64,000 nt of DNA from Streptomyces sp. NBC_00490 (GCF_036013645.1 NZ_CP107869.1:6510001-6574000); one strand, 5' to 3'; shown: positions 47,599 to 56,977, numbered from the stretch's first letter. Numbers and translations: made by a program. Notes: generated from the letters alone by a model not told the origin.

Positions 47599-49143
47599 CT
47601 AGGAAGGCGGGTTCGCGCCCATGCCGCGTGCTCGCGTCCGGGGGCCGCCGAAGGTCGTGGGTGTCTCGGCGTCCAGCAGTACCCCGCCCAGGATCGCCCC
47701 CGCGACCCCGCTCTCGTGCTCTGTCGCCGGGTTGCCGTGTACCCGTACGTCCTGTTCGGCGAGGTCGCGGGCCTCCGTGGCGTACTCGTCCGCGGCTGCC
47801 GGGTCGTCGGTGAGCAGTCGTGCCGCCTCCGCCAGCCGGGTGCGGGCCACCGCGCCCACCGCGCCCCGGTGGGTCGCGACGACGTCGTCCGCGGCGGCTG
47901 TCGCGGTACGGCCGACCAGCAGGGCGGCCGCCCCCAGCACCCCGGCCGTCGGCTCCGTCGTCAGCGGCACGGCCGACCGCACGATCCGACGCAGCGCGCC
48001 GAGGGGGTCGTACGGTCCGGTGGTCCGTTCGTCCCGTACGACGGCCAGGGCGGCGTCGGCATGCAGGATCCGGGCCCGCAGCTCACCGGCGGGCGCGTCG
48101 GCCGGCCGTTCCCGTGCCCTCGCGAGTTCCGCCTCCGCGCCGGTCAGTGCCGCCGGCAGCAGGGCCTCGGCGTTCGTCAGGGCTGCGCCGAGCCGTTCGA
48201 CGCCGTCCAGGAAGACGGCGGCCTGGGCGATCGCGCCCTCGGCGGCACAGAGGTGCAGGGCGGCCTTGTCGGTCTCCGCGCGGTCGGCGCACTGGCGGGA
48301 CTGGTTGAGGCGGACGGTGGCGAACACCAGGCGGTCCTTGGCCTGTTCGGTGTGGCCGGTGACGGGGGCGGTGGCCGAGGGGGCGTACCGCTCGTGCCAG
48401 TCGGCGAGGAGCGCCTCGACGGTCCCGGTGCGCCCGGCCAGCGTCCGGAAGCGGTCCTCGGCGATCTCCAGGGCCTCGCCCAGCTCCTTCTCCAGCGCCC
48501 GCAGCTGGTCGAACCCGGCCGCCTCCGCGTCCAGCCGCCGCCCGGCCTCCTCGCACCGTCCGACGATCCCGGCGAGCGCGTGCCGCCGGGCCGCGGGCTC
48601 CTCCGGTACGCCGTCGTCGTACTGCTGCCGTATCCGGAAGGCGGCCCTCAGCTCGCTCTCCGCTTCCCGCAGGGCCGCCGTGAAGGGCGCCGCGGCACTC
48701 TTCCCGAACCGTGCCTCGACGAAGCCTAGTTCCGCGCGGCTGGTGCGGACGCAGTCGTCGGCCGTGACGAGCAGGGCCTGTGCCTGGGCGTCGAGGTCAC
48801 CGGCGGACGGTGTCCACGGGGCGGCGAGGGCGCCGCCGGGAGTGGTGCGGGTCCTGGCCCGCCGCGTACGCCGTACGTAGGTGTAGCCCGCGACCGCACC
48901 CGCGGCGCCCACCGCGAGGAGCGGAAGGACGAGGTCGGCGGCCGAGGATCCGTCCTCCTGAGCCCGGACCTGCTGCGCGGCCTCCGCCCGGGGCCCCGCG
49001 ACCGCGCCACCGTCGTCGAACGCCATCCCCGGCAGCACCAGCCACACCACCCCGGCCAGCCCGCCCAGCAGGGTGTGCGCCACCCGCACGGATATGTGCG
49101 AGGTCGCGCGCCGCGGTCGGCCCCGGAACAAGGATGACGTCAC
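47599..49143 (-). CDS. Large membrane-anchored helical protein (TPM-type in related actinomycetes)
   Basis: The 514-residue protein has an N-terminal membrane segment (AHTLLGGLAGVVWLVLPGMAF) and a second after about 60 residues (DLVLPLLAVGAAGAVAGYTYV). Thereafter it is Ala/Glu/Arg-rich and almost entirely helical, probably coiled coil. I do not see a complete TPM phosphatase-like domain between the membrane segments, as similar proteins have, so that part may be missing here. GTG 49143 has TACGCT (49151-49156, reverse strand) 7 nt away and no ribosome site. Longer starts exist but run into the divergent gene's promoter. Confidence 0.75.
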   Translation of the reverse strand: MTSSLFRGRPRRATSHISVRVAHTLLGGLAGVVWLVLPGMAFDDGGAVAGPRAEAAQQVRAQEDGSSAADLVLPLLAVGAAGAVAGYTYVRRTRRARTRTTPGGALAAPWTPSAGDLDAQAQALLVTADDCVRTSRAELGFVEARFGKSAAAPFTAALREAESELRAAFRIRQQYDDGVPEEPAARRHALAGIVGRCEEAGRRLDAEAAGFDQLRALEKELGEALEIAEDRFRTLAGRTGTVEALLADWHERYAPSATAPVTGHTEQAKDRLVFATVRLNQSRQCADRAETDKAALHLCAAEGAIAQAAVFLDGVERLGAALTNAEALLPAALTGAEAELARARERPADAPAGELRARILHADAALAVVRDERTTGPYDPLGALRRIVRSAVPLTTEPTAGVLGAAALLVGRTATAAADDVVATHRGAVGAVARTRLAEAARLLTDDPAAADEYATEARDLAEQDVRVHGNPATEHESGVAGAILGGVLLDAETPTTFGGPRTRARGMGANPPS

Positions 49144-49255
49144 ATTTCGGAGCGTATGAGCAGGAATGCGGCGGCGCGACCGGGGTGGGGCAGGGGTGGG
49201 GTGCCCTGAGAAAAGCGGAGGCGGGCCGCCCCGCACGGCTGCGACGATCTGCCGG

Positions 49256-50245
49256 ATGACCGCGACCCGGAAGTTCCTCACGCGCGACGACCTCGCACCG
49301 CTCGCCCGCACCGCCCTGGGCCCCCACCGCACCCTGGTCGGCGTGACCCGGCTGCGCGGCGGCTCGAAGAAGGGCGTCTACCGGCTCGCCCTCGACGACG
49401 GGAGCACGGCGGTCGCCTACGTCTGGTCGGCCGACGAGGACTACTGGGACTCCGGCCCCTCCGACCTGCGCGACCCCTTCTCGGCGGGTTCGAGCCTCGA
49501 CGTGTTCACGGCCGCGCACGACCGCCTCGTCGCGGCCGGCGTCCGTACCCCCCGTCTCCTGCATGCCGACGCCACGCACACCCACGTGCCCGCGGACGTG
49601 GCGATCATGGAGGACATCACGGGCGGCAGCCTGGAGGAGGCCCTGGAGAGGGACCCGGTCGCGGCACGCGCCTCGATGGAGCGGCTGGCCGACGAGCTCG
49701 CGCTCCTGCACGCGCACGAGGGCCGGGACCTCGGGAAGGTCGTGGTCGTCGACAACGGCGGTGACTCGCAGTCGGGTTCCTGCGCGCGGCGGATCACCGA
49801 GGGCGCGCTGCGCGACATCGCCGCCACCGCCGTACGCGATACCCGGATCGCCGCCGTGGCGGACCGGCTGACGGCCAGGATCGGGGAGTTGGCAGCCGCC
49901 GTCCGTCCGCGCGACCGCCACACCCTGATCCACGGTGAACTCGGCCCCGACCACGTCCTGCTGGACAGTGACGGCCGTCCCGCCCTCATCGACATCGAAG
50001 GGCTCATGTACTTCGACGTGGAGTGGGAGCACGTCTTCCTGCGGATCCGCTTCGGGCCGCGCTACGACGCGCTGCGCGTCCCCGGCCTGGACGAGGACCG
50101 GCTGCGCCTCTACCGGCTCGCCATGCATCTGTCCCTGGTGGCGGGCCCGCTCCGGCTCCTGGACGGTGACTTCCCAAACTCTGGTCCCATGCGGGCCATC
50201 GCCGAGTCAAATCTCTTGCGTGTGCTGGAACTCGTGGAAGCATGA
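49256..50245 (+). CDS. APH-fold phosphotransferase with altered catalytic motif
   Basis: The 329-residue protein fits the aminoglycoside phosphotransferase/choline kinase fold. It shows VTRLRGGSKKGVYRLALDDG (nucleotide loop), TLIHGELGPDHVLLDSDGRPALIDIEGLMYFDVEWE (catalytic and metal loops), and helices to the end. The Brenner motif HGDxxxxN is replaced by H226-G-E228 ... H233, and the metal site reads D246-I-E248. Kinase activity is therefore uncertain. ATG 49256 has GACGAT (49243-49248) 7 nt before it, leaderless type. The next gene overlaps its stop. Confidence 0.82.
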   Translation: MTATRKFLTRDDLAPLARTALGPHRTLVGVTRLRGGSKKGVYRLALDDGSTAVAYVWSADEDYWDSGPSDLRDPFSAGSSLDVFTAAHDRLVAAGVRTPRLLHADATHTHVPADVAIMEDITGGSLEEALERDPVAARASMERLADELALLHAHEGRDLGKVVVVDNGGDSQSGSCARRITEGALRDIAATAVRDTRIAAVADRLTARIGELAAAVRPRDRHTLIHGELGPDHVLLDSDGRPALIDIEGLMYFDVEWEHVFLRIRFGPRYDALRVPGLDEDRLRLYRLAMHLSLVAGPLRLLDGDFPNSGPMRAIAESNLLRVLELVEA

Positions 50246-50571
50246 TCGGCATGAACGAGGTGCTGGGGATCGTGGGCGCCGTGGTGATCACCACCGGCCT
50301 GGCGATCGGTACGGCCGCCGTCACCAAGGGCTGGCTGCTCCCGGGCCGGGGAAGCGCGAAGATACTCCGGCCCAGGGTGTGGGGATACGGCACACTCCTG
50401 AACCAGGCCGGGACGGGCGCGTTCCTCTTCCTGGGCCCGCTCGACGCGTCGCGTCACCCCGGCTTCTTCCCGTTCGCGCTGACCGGCGCGGCCGTGGCCG
50501 TGCTCGGCCTGTACGTGCAGCGCCGGGCCCAGTTCCCGGCGGGCACCGGAGCTACGAGGGCCTCCTCCTGA
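50242..50571 (+). CDS. Small integral membrane protein
   Basis: The 109-residue protein has a hydrophobic N-terminal segment (VLGIVGAVVITTGLAIGTAAV) and two more near LNQAGTGAFLFLGPLD and FPFALTGAAVAVLGLYV. I know no function. ATG 50242 overlaps the previous stop by 4 nt, so it is translationally coupled to the APH-fold gene. Its last 20 nt overlap the end of the convergent sdhB. Confidence 0.7.
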   Translation: MIGMNEVLGIVGAVVITTGLAIGTAAVTKGWLLPGRGSAKILRPRVWGYGTLLNQAGTGAFLFLGPLDASRHPGFFPFALTGAAVAVLGLYVQRRAQFPAGTGATRASS

Positions 50572-51322
50572 TCTTCGACCCCAGCCACACCAGCGGGTCG
50601 TACTTGCGGTCCACCGCCCGCTCCTTCAGCGGGATCAGCGCGTTGTCCGTGATCTTGATGCCCTCGGGGCAGACCTCCGTGCAGCACTTGGTGATGTTGC
50701 AGTAGCCGAGACCGTGCTCGTCCTGGGCCGTCTTCTTGCGGTCCAGACCGCTCTCCTCCGCCGCGTCCAGCGGATGCATGTCCAGCTCGGCGACCCGCAT
50801 CAGGAAGCGGGGCCCGGCGAACGCCGGCTTGTTCTCCTCGTGGTCACGGACCACATGGCAGGTGTCCTGGCACAGGAAGCACTCGATGCACTTGCGGAAC
50901 TCCTGCGAACGGTCCACGTCCTCCTGCATCATCCGGTACTCGCCGGGACCCAGATCCGCCGGCGGCACGAACGCCGGGACCTCCCGCGCCTTCTCGTAGT
51001 TGAAGCCGACGTCCGTGACCAGGTCGCGGACGACCGGGAAGGCGCGCAGGGGAGTGACGGTGATCGTCTCCTCCCGGGTGAAGACCGACATCCGGGTCAT
51101 GCACAGCAGCCGCGGCCGGCCGTTGATCTCCGCCGAGCACGAACCGCACTTGCCCGCCTTGCAGTTCCAGCGGACGGCGAGGTCGGGGGCCTGGGTGGCC
51201 TGGAGGCGGTGGATGATGTCCAGGACCACTTCGCCGTCGTTGACCTCGACCGTGAAGTCCTTGAGGCCGCCGCCCTGCACATCGCCGCGCCACACCTTGA
51301 AGCGGGCCTTGTAGCTGCTCAC
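50552..51322 (-). CDS. sdhB: Succinate dehydrogenase/fumarate reductase iron-sulfur subunit
   Basis: The 256-residue subunit has the N-terminal ferredoxin Cys set (WNCKAGKCGSCSAEI ... LLCM) for [2Fe-2S]. The C-terminal sets CIECFLCQDTC and CNITKCCTEVCPEG serve the [4Fe-4S] and [3Fe-4S] clusters. It passes electrons from SdhA to the membrane anchor. GTG 51322 overlaps the sdhA stop by 4 nt. It resembles the mycobacterial Sdh1 type rather than the classical four-subunit enzyme. Confidence 0.94.
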   Translation of the reverse strand: MSSYKARFKVWRGDVQGGGLKDFTVEVNDGEVVLDIIHRLQATQAPDLAVRWNCKAGKCGSCSAEINGRPRLLCMTRMSVFTREETITVTPLRAFPVVRDLVTDVGFNYEKAREVPAFVPPADLGPGEYRMMQEDVDRSQEFRKCIECFLCQDTCHVVRDHEENKPAFAGPRFLMRVAELDMHPLDAAEESGLDRKKTAQDEHGLGYCNITKCCTEVCPEGIKITDNALIPLKERAVDRKYDPLVWLGSKIRRRPS

Positions 51323-53262
51323 TCGTACAGCTCCTCTTCGGCGAGGTACTTGACCAGCTCCTCCTTGTCGAAGAGGGCGAGCAGGTCGGAACGGATGGGG
51401 TCGGTGGTCTCACGGGTGAGCTCGATCTGGCCGCGGACCGGGTCCGTGGCCGCCAGTCCGCCGGTGGGATCGGTGAGTTGGCACAGCAGGTTGATACGGC
51501 GCCACTTGCGGTCCATCGTCGGATGGTCCTCGCGGGTGTGGCCGCCGCGCGACTCCGTGCGCTCCAGCGCGGCCCGTGCCACGCACTCGCTGACCAGCAG
51601 CATGTTCCTGAGGTCCAGGGCGAGGTGCCAGCCGGGGTTGAACTGGCGGTGGCCCTCGACGCCGGCCCGCCGGGCCCGTACCCGCAACTCGGCGAGCTTC
51701 TCCAGGGCCTGCTGCATCTCGGGCTCGCGGCGGATGATGCCGACGAGGTCGTTCATGGCCTGCTGGAGCTCCTGGTGGAGGGTGTACGGGTTCTCCGGCG
51801 GACGTGCGTCCTGCGCGCCCGTCTCCGGGTACTCCGCCGAGTAGGGGCGCAGCGCCTCCGCGGCCGCCGCGTCGACCTGGAGCTCGTCCACCGCGGGGCG
51901 CTCGAACGCCTGGGCCGCCGCGTACTCGGCCGCGTGCAGGCCCGCCCTGCGGCCGAACACCAGCAGATCGGACAGGGAGTTGCCGCCGAGCCGGTTCGAG
52001 CCGTGCATGCCGCCCGCGACCTCGCCGGCCGCGTACAGCCCCGGCACCCCGCGTGCGGCGGCCGTGTCGGACTCGACCGCGATGCCGCCCATCACGTAGT
52101 GACAGGTGGGCCCGACCTCCATCGCCTCCGCGGTGATGTCGACGTCCGCCAGCTCCTTGAACTGGTGGTACATGGACGGCAGCCGGCGCTTGATGACCTC
52201 GGCGGGCATCCGCGTCGACACGTCCAGGAAGACCCCGCCGTGCGGGGAGCCGCGGCCCGCCTTCACCTCGGAGTTGATGGCCCTGGCGACCTCGTCGCGG
52301 GGGAGGAGTTCGGGGGGACGCCGGTTGTTGTCCGGATCCTCGTACCAGCGGTCGCCCTCGGCCTCCGACTCGGCGTACTTCTCCTTGAAGACGTCCGGGA
52401 CGTAGTCGAACATGAACCGCTTGCCCTCGGAGTTGCGCAGCACACCGCCGTCACCGCGGACGGACTCCGTGACGAGGATGCCCTTCACCGACGGCGGCCA
52501 GACCATGCCCGTCGGGTGGAACTGCACGAACTCCATGTTCAGCAGGGGCGCGCCCGCCAGCAGCGCCAGCGCGTGGCCGTCGCCGGTGTACTCCCACGAG
52601 TTCGAGGTCACCTTGAAGGACTTGCCGATGCCACCCGTCGCGATGACCACGGACGGGGCCTGCAGGACGAAGAAACGGCCGGATTCCCGCTCGTAGGCGA
52701 AGACTCCGGAGACCCGGTTGCCGTCCTTGAGGACGCGGGTGACCGTGCACTCCTGGAAGACCTTCAGACGGGACTCGTAGTCGCCGGTCTCCTTCTTGTC
52801 CTGCTGTTGCAGGGAGACGATCTTCTGCTGGAGTGTCCGGATCAGTTCGAGCCCCGTGCGGTCGCCGACGTGGGCGAGGCGCGGGTACTCGTGGCCGCCG
52901 AAGTTGCGCTGGGATATCCGGCCGTCCTTGGTGCGGTCGAAGAGGGCGCCCCAGGTCTCCAGCTCCCACACCCGGTCGGGGGCCTCCTGCGCGTGCAGTT
53001 CGGCCATCCGCGACTGGTTGAGGAACTTGCCGCCGCGCATGGTGTCGCGGAAGTGGACCTGCCAGCTGTCGTGCTCGTTGGCGTTGGCCATCGCCGCCGC
53101 GATGCCGCCCTCGGCCATCACCGTGTGCGCCTTGCCGAACAGCGACTTGCAGATCACGGCCGTACGGGCGCCGCGCTCGCGCGCCTCGATGGCGGCGCGG
53201 AGGCCCGCGCCCCCGGCGCCCACCACGACGACGTCCCACTCCTGGTGGTCGACCACGGACAT
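51319..53262 (-). CDS. sdhA: Succinate dehydrogenase/fumarate reductase flavoprotein subunit
   Basis: The 647-residue subunit has a Rossmann FAD motif at its start (VVVVGAGGAGLRAAIEARERG), the covalent-FAD His in FGKAHTVMAEGGIAAA, and HPTGMVWPPSVKGILVTE. Substrate-site motifs and HGSNRLGGNSLSDLLVFGRRAG follow. It oxidises succinate to fumarate at the membrane. ATG 53262 (MSVVDHQEWDVVVVG) is set by the FAD motif; the frame is open 248 codons upstream through sdhC as a shadow. It lies between sdhC and sdhB in one operon. Confidence 0.95.
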   Translation of the reverse strand: MSVVDHQEWDVVVVGAGGAGLRAAIEARERGARTAVICKSLFGKAHTVMAEGGIAAAMANANEHDSWQVHFRDTMRGGKFLNQSRMAELHAQEAPDRVWELETWGALFDRTKDGRISQRNFGGHEYPRLAHVGDRTGLELIRTLQQKIVSLQQQDKKETGDYESRLKVFQECTVTRVLKDGNRVSGVFAYERESGRFFVLQAPSVVIATGGIGKSFKVTSNSWEYTGDGHALALLAGAPLLNMEFVQFHPTGMVWPPSVKGILVTESVRGDGGVLRNSEGKRFMFDYVPDVFKEKYAESEAEGDRWYEDPDNNRRPPELLPRDEVARAINSEVKAGRGSPHGGVFLDVSTRMPAEVIKRRLPSMYHQFKELADVDITAEAMEVGPTCHYVMGGIAVESDTAAARGVPGLYAAGEVAGGMHGSNRLGGNSLSDLLVFGRRAGLHAAEYAAAQAFERPAVDELQVDAAAAEALRPYSAEYPETGAQDARPPENPYTLHQELQQAMNDLVGIIRREPEMQQALEKLAELRVRARRAGVEGHRQFNPGWHLALDLRNMLLVSECVARAALERTESRGGHTREDHPTMDRKWRRINLLCQLTDPTGGLAATDPVRGQIELTRETTDPIRSDLLALFDKEELVKYLAEEELYE

Positions 53263-53279
53263 CAGAACGCCCCATCCAT

Positions 53280-54101
53280 TTAAAAGAACCTCGGATCGTC
53301 GAAGACACCGGACGCGACGAGATACACGTAGACGTCGGCGAGGGTCACGCTCGCCAACGACGTCCAGGCCAGCAGCATGTGACGGGCGTTCAGCTTCCCC
53401 ACCCAGCGCCACATCCGGTAGCGCACCGGGTGCTTGGAGAAGTGTTTGAGCTGGCCGCCGACGATGTGCCGGCAGGAGTGGCAGGAGATGGTGTACGCCC
53501 AGATCAGCACGATGTTGACCAGGAACACGAGGGTGCCGAGCCCCATGTGGCCCCACGCGTAGTGCTCGTCGCGGAAGGCGAGCACGGTGTCGTACGTGAG
53601 GACGCCGGCGACCAGGACCGCGGCGTAGAAGAAGTACCGGTGGACGTTCTGCAGGATCAGCGGGAAGCGGGTCTCGCCGGTGTACTTCTTGTGCGGCTCG
53701 GCCACCGCGCAGGCCGGCGGGGACGCCCAGAAGCCCCGGTAGTAGGCCTTGCGGTAGTAGTAGCAGGTCAGGCGGAAGCCGAGCGGGAAGATCAGGATGA
53801 GGATCGCGGGGGACAGGCCCCACCAGCTGCCGAAGATCTCCCAGTTGGGGCCGGCGTGCATCGGCTCGCAGCGTTCCGCCAGACAGGGCGAGTAGAGCGG
53901 CGAGACGTAGGGCGCCGCGTAGTAGTCCGTGTCGACGAAGGCCCGCCACGTCGACCACACGACGAAGACGAGCAGCCCGGCCGTGGTGGCGGCGGGCGCC
54001 AGCCACCAGCGGTCGGTCCGCAGGTGCGGGGCGTCGATCGCGGCGCGCGTACCCGTTCGTACACCGCCGCTGTTCAGATGGGGTTCCGTACCAGTGGCCA
54101 A
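53280..54101 (-). CDS. sdhC: Succinate dehydrogenase membrane anchor subunit (Sdh1-like)
   Basis: The 273-residue protein has about five membrane segments (LAPAATTAGLLVFVVWSTW, GLSPAILILIFPLGFRLTCYYY, RYFFYAAVLVAGVLTYDTVL, LGTLVFLVNIVLIWAYTISC, HMLLAWTSLASVTLADVYVYL). It has His residues in NVHRYFF, CHSCRHIVGG and NARHMLL suited to quinone or haem contact. It anchors SdhAB. Translation appears to start at a rare TTG (54101, MATGTEPHLNSG), with GGAG about 7 nt upstream; the ATG 5 nt before it is out of frame. From memory it resembles Rv0249c of M. tuberculosis. Confidence 0.88.
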   Translation of the reverse strand: MATGTEPHLNSGGVRTGTRAAIDAPHLRTDRWWLAPAATTAGLLVFVVWSTWRAFVDTDYYAAPYVSPLYSPCLAERCEPMHAGPNWEIFGSWWGLSPAILILIFPLGFRLTCYYYRKAYYRGFWASPPACAVAEPHKKYTGETRFPLILQNVHRYFFYAAVLVAGVLTYDTVLAFRDEHYAWGHMGLGTLVFLVNIVLIWAYTISCHSCRHIVGGQLKHFSKHPVRYRMWRWVGKLNARHMLLAWTSLASVTLADVYVYLVASGVFDDPRFF

Positions 54102-54120
54102 CGCATGACTCCGGTCGGGT

Positions 54121-54411
54121 TCAGGGGGCGTGGCGGTCGCGGGCGCCGAGTCCCTCGTCGTCCGAGTCCGTCCAGAGGGTGTTGTCGTACGGGGTGTCGG
54201 GGATGGAGACCAGATCGGGGCGCTTGGCCTTCGCGAGCGCCGGGTCGGCGTCCCTCAGCAGCGCGAGGCTCTCGCGGAGACGGTCGGCGTCCATGCGGAC
54301 GCGGCGCATCTCGAGACCACCGCTGCCCAACTGCTGTTCCAGGCGTTTCACGTACCGGAGCAGCTCGTCGAGGCAGCGCTGTGCCGATGTCAGTTCGTCG
54401 TGCAGGGCCAT
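54121..54411 (-). CDS. Small conserved helical protein upstream of sdhCAB
   Basis: The 96-residue protein has one strong helix or coiled coil (ELTSAQRCLDELLRYVKRLEQQLG ... VRMDADRLRESLALLRDAD) and an acidic tail (SIPDTPYDNTLWTDSDDEGLG). No signal peptide or known domain is visible. It is 19 nt from sdhC in the same direction, so it is probably the first gene of the sdh operon and may have a role with that complex (inference). Confidence 0.75.
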   Translation of the reverse strand: MALHDELTSAQRCLDELLRYVKRLEQQLGSGGLEMRRVRMDADRLRESLALLRDADPALAKAKRPDLVSIPDTPYDNTLWTDSDDEGLGARDRHAP

Positions 54412-54695
54412 GACGTGACCTCACTTAAGGGCGGCAACGTTCATGTGCGCCTGCGAGTGTTGCGCGTCACACCTGCCGGTGTGAAGGGACGTGCACGGAT
54501 TGGCGGATCGTGAGCCTCCGTGCGCGCCCCCTGTACGCCCTGGATTGCGCCGCATGGGTGGGCTTCGGCGCCGCCTCGGCCGTGTCGCCGCCTTCTGCCG
54601 AACCCTTTCCTCTTCAGTGGCCGCATACATCTGATCAACTCCATATACCGCCAAACGTGATCCAAACCGGCGGTGCACCCCCGGAGGTATGTGGC

Positions 54696-56888
54696 ATGTC
54701 CCACGACGGCGTCGGCCTGCGCGCGGTCATGCGCTCGGTCGCCTTCCTCACCGCGGGTGCGCTGGCCGTGCCCGCGCTCGCCGGCTGCAGTGCCAAGGAC
54801 CCGGCCGGCAAGCCGCTCGCCGAGCCGGACGTCGCGTCCGTCGCCCGGGCGATGGTCGCCGACGGCGGCAGTCTCGGCTGGGCCGTGGACTCCGTGCCGG
54901 AGACCCTGAACACCTTCCAGGCGGACGCCGACGGCACCACCACCCGGGTCGCCCAGGCCGTGCTGCCCTCGATGTACCGGCTCGACGCCAACGGGCGTCC
55001 GCAGGTCAACCCCGACTACCTGGAGAAGGCCGAGGTCGTAGAGACCGAGCCCAAGCAGGTCGTGCTCTACAAGCTCAACCAGCAGGCGGTGTGGAGCGAC
55101 GGCCGGGAGATCGGCGCCGCCGACTTCGCCGCGCAGTGGCGTGCCCTGTCCGGCAAGGACACCGCGTACTGGACGGCCCGCAACGCCGGCTACGACCGCA
55201 TTGAGCGGATCGAGCGCGGGAAGAACGACCTGGAGGTCAAGGTCACCTTCGGGCGGCCGTACGCCGACTGGAAGTCGCTGTTCTCGCCGCTGTACCCGAA
55301 GGACGTCATGGGCACCCCGGACTCCTTCAACGACGGGGCGCGTAAGAAGCTCAAGGTCAGCGCGGGCCCGTACCGGGTCAAGAAGGTCGACCGCAAGGAC
55401 GACGAGGTCACCCTCGACCGCAACCCGCGCTGGTGGGGCCACCCCGCCAAGCTGGACGAGATCGTGCTGCGGGCCGTGCCGCGCGAGGAGCGGGCCGCCG
55501 CCTTGGCAGCCGGCAAGCTCGACCTGGCCGAGATCGACCCGGAGTCCGTCAAGCGGATCACCGGCGCCGCCGGTCCCAAGCGCGGCACGGGCAGCACCCC
55601 GCTGATGGGCCCCGGCAGCAACCTCGGCGCCGCCGACTCCCTGCGCTCCTGGGCCGTCGCCAACGGCTCCGACGAGGAGGCCGCCGACGACGAGATCAGC
55701 GCCCGCGAGCAGCAGCGGACCGCGGCCGCGGCATACGCCCGTCAGCAGCAGGCGCTGCGCGGCTTCGAGGTCCGCCGCTCCCTGGAGCCCGCCTACACCC
55801 AGCTCGCCCTCAACGGCGCCGACGGCCCCCTCGCCGACGAGCGGGTACGCCGTGCCGTGGCCCGCGCCCTGGACCGGGAGGCCCTCGCCTCGGTGGTCCT
55901 CACGCCGCTGGGCCTGCCCGCCGAACCGGTCGGCAGCCACCTCGCGCTCTCCGGCCAGGCCGCGTACGCCGACAACAGCGGCGCGCTCGGCGGCCAGGAC
56001 ACCGCGGAGGCGCAGGCCCTGCTCACGGACGCCGGATGGGTGCGGGGCGGTCCCCTCAAGGAGGAGACGAAGAAGGGGGAGAAGGCGGCCGGGGCCGAGG
56101 GCGAGAAGGCCCGGGACACGTCGGAGGACGGCGACGACGACACGTACGTCGTCGGCGAGGACGACAAGGCGCGCCGCGAGGCCGACCGGGAGAAGAAGAA
56201 GGACCCCAAGCACCTCGCGCAGGACGGCAAGCAGTACTCGAACAAGCTGAAGCAGGGCGGGGCGCCGGGTGCGTACGCCCCGCGGGGCACCGCGGCGCCG
56301 GCGGGTACCGCGGCGGGCGCGCTGGCCAAGGACGGCAAGCCGCTCACGCTCCGCTTCGTCCTGCCCTCGGGCCCGGGCTCGCAGACCCTGGGCACCGTGG
56401 CCGACCGGATCTCGGGGATGCTGCGCAAGGTCGGTATCCGCACCGAGATCTCCAAGGTCAAGGACGAGAGCTACTTCAAGGACCACATCGCGTCGGGCCA
56501 GTACGACCTCGCGCTGTACTCCTGGCCCGCCTCCGCCTTCCCCGCCACCGACGGCCGCCCGATCTACGCCAAGCCCGTCCCGGCCGCCGACGGCTCCCTG
56601 AACGTCGAGCAGAACTACACCCGGGTCGGCACCGACCAGGTGGACCAGCTCTTCGACCAGGCGATGACGACGCTGGACGAGCGCGAGAGCCGGGGCCTGA
56701 TCCGCAAGGCCGACTCCCGCATCTGGGCTGCGGCGGGGTCCATCCCGCTGTACCAGCGGCCCCAGCTGACGGCCGCGAGGAAGAACGTGGTGAACGCGGG
56801 GGCCTTCGGCTTCCGGACCCCGGTCTACGAGGACATCGGCTTCCTGAAGAAGGGCGCGAGGCCGGTGGCGAGCCCCACGGCCGGGTAG
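54696..56888 (+). CDS. Peptide-type ABC transporter substrate-binding lipoprotein (SBP_bac_5 family) with charged insertion
   Basis: The 730-residue lipoprotein has a signal peptide ending in the lipobox LAGC (residues 28-31). It shows SBP_bac_5 features such as DGREIGAADFAAQWRAL, KVSAGPYRVKKVDRKDDEVTLDRNPRWWG and DERVRRAVARALDREAL, and the C-terminal LYSWPASAFPATDGRP and GSIPLYQRPQLTA. A highly charged stretch of about 65 residues (roughly 450-515, KEETKKGEKAAGAEGEKA...) interrupts the family fold. It has no permease or ATPase genes beside it. ATG 54696 has GGAGGT 7 nt upstream. Confidence 0.88.
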   Translation: MSHDGVGLRAVMRSVAFLTAGALAVPALAGCSAKDPAGKPLAEPDVASVARAMVADGGSLGWAVDSVPETLNTFQADADGTTTRVAQAVLPSMYRLDANGRPQVNPDYLEKAEVVETEPKQVVLYKLNQQAVWSDGREIGAADFAAQWRALSGKDTAYWTARNAGYDRIERIERGKNDLEVKVTFGRPYADWKSLFSPLYPKDVMGTPDSFNDGARKKLKVSAGPYRVKKVDRKDDEVTLDRNPRWWGHPAKLDEIVLRAVPREERAAALAAGKLDLAEIDPESVKRITGAAGPKRGTGSTPLMGPGSNLGAADSLRSWAVANGSDEEAADDEISAREQQRTAAAAYARQQQALRGFEVRRSLEPAYTQLALNGADGPLADERVRRAVARALDREALASVVLTPLGLPAEPVGSHLALSGQAAYADNSGALGGQDTAEAQALLTDAGWVRGGPLKEETKKGEKAAGAEGEKARDTSEDGDDDTYVVGEDDKARREADREKKKDPKHLAQDGKQYSNKLKQGGAPGAYAPRGTAAPAGTAAGALAKDGKPLTLRFVLPSGPGSQTLGTVADRISGMLRKVGIRTEISKVKDESYFKDHIASGQYDLALYSWPASAFPATDGRPIYAKPVPAADGSLNVEQNYTRVGTDQVDQLFDQAMTTLDERESRGLIRKADSRIWAAAGSIPLYQRPQLTAARKNVVNAGAFGFRTPVYEDIGFLKKGARPVASPTAG

Positions 56889-56914
56889 GGGATCATTCCC
56901 TCCAGCACACGATC

Positions 56915-56947
56915 GGCCGCCACCCCGCGACGAGCGGGGTGGCGGCC
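56915..56947 (+). terminator. Hairpin after the peptide-binding lipoprotein gene
   Basis: A 13-bp stem (56915-56927 with 56935-56947) and a 7-nt loop, 26 nt after the stop codon and before the next lipoprotein gene. Confidence 0.75.
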
Positions 56948-56977
56948 GTCGTACGGCCACAGAGAGGGATGACGGGG

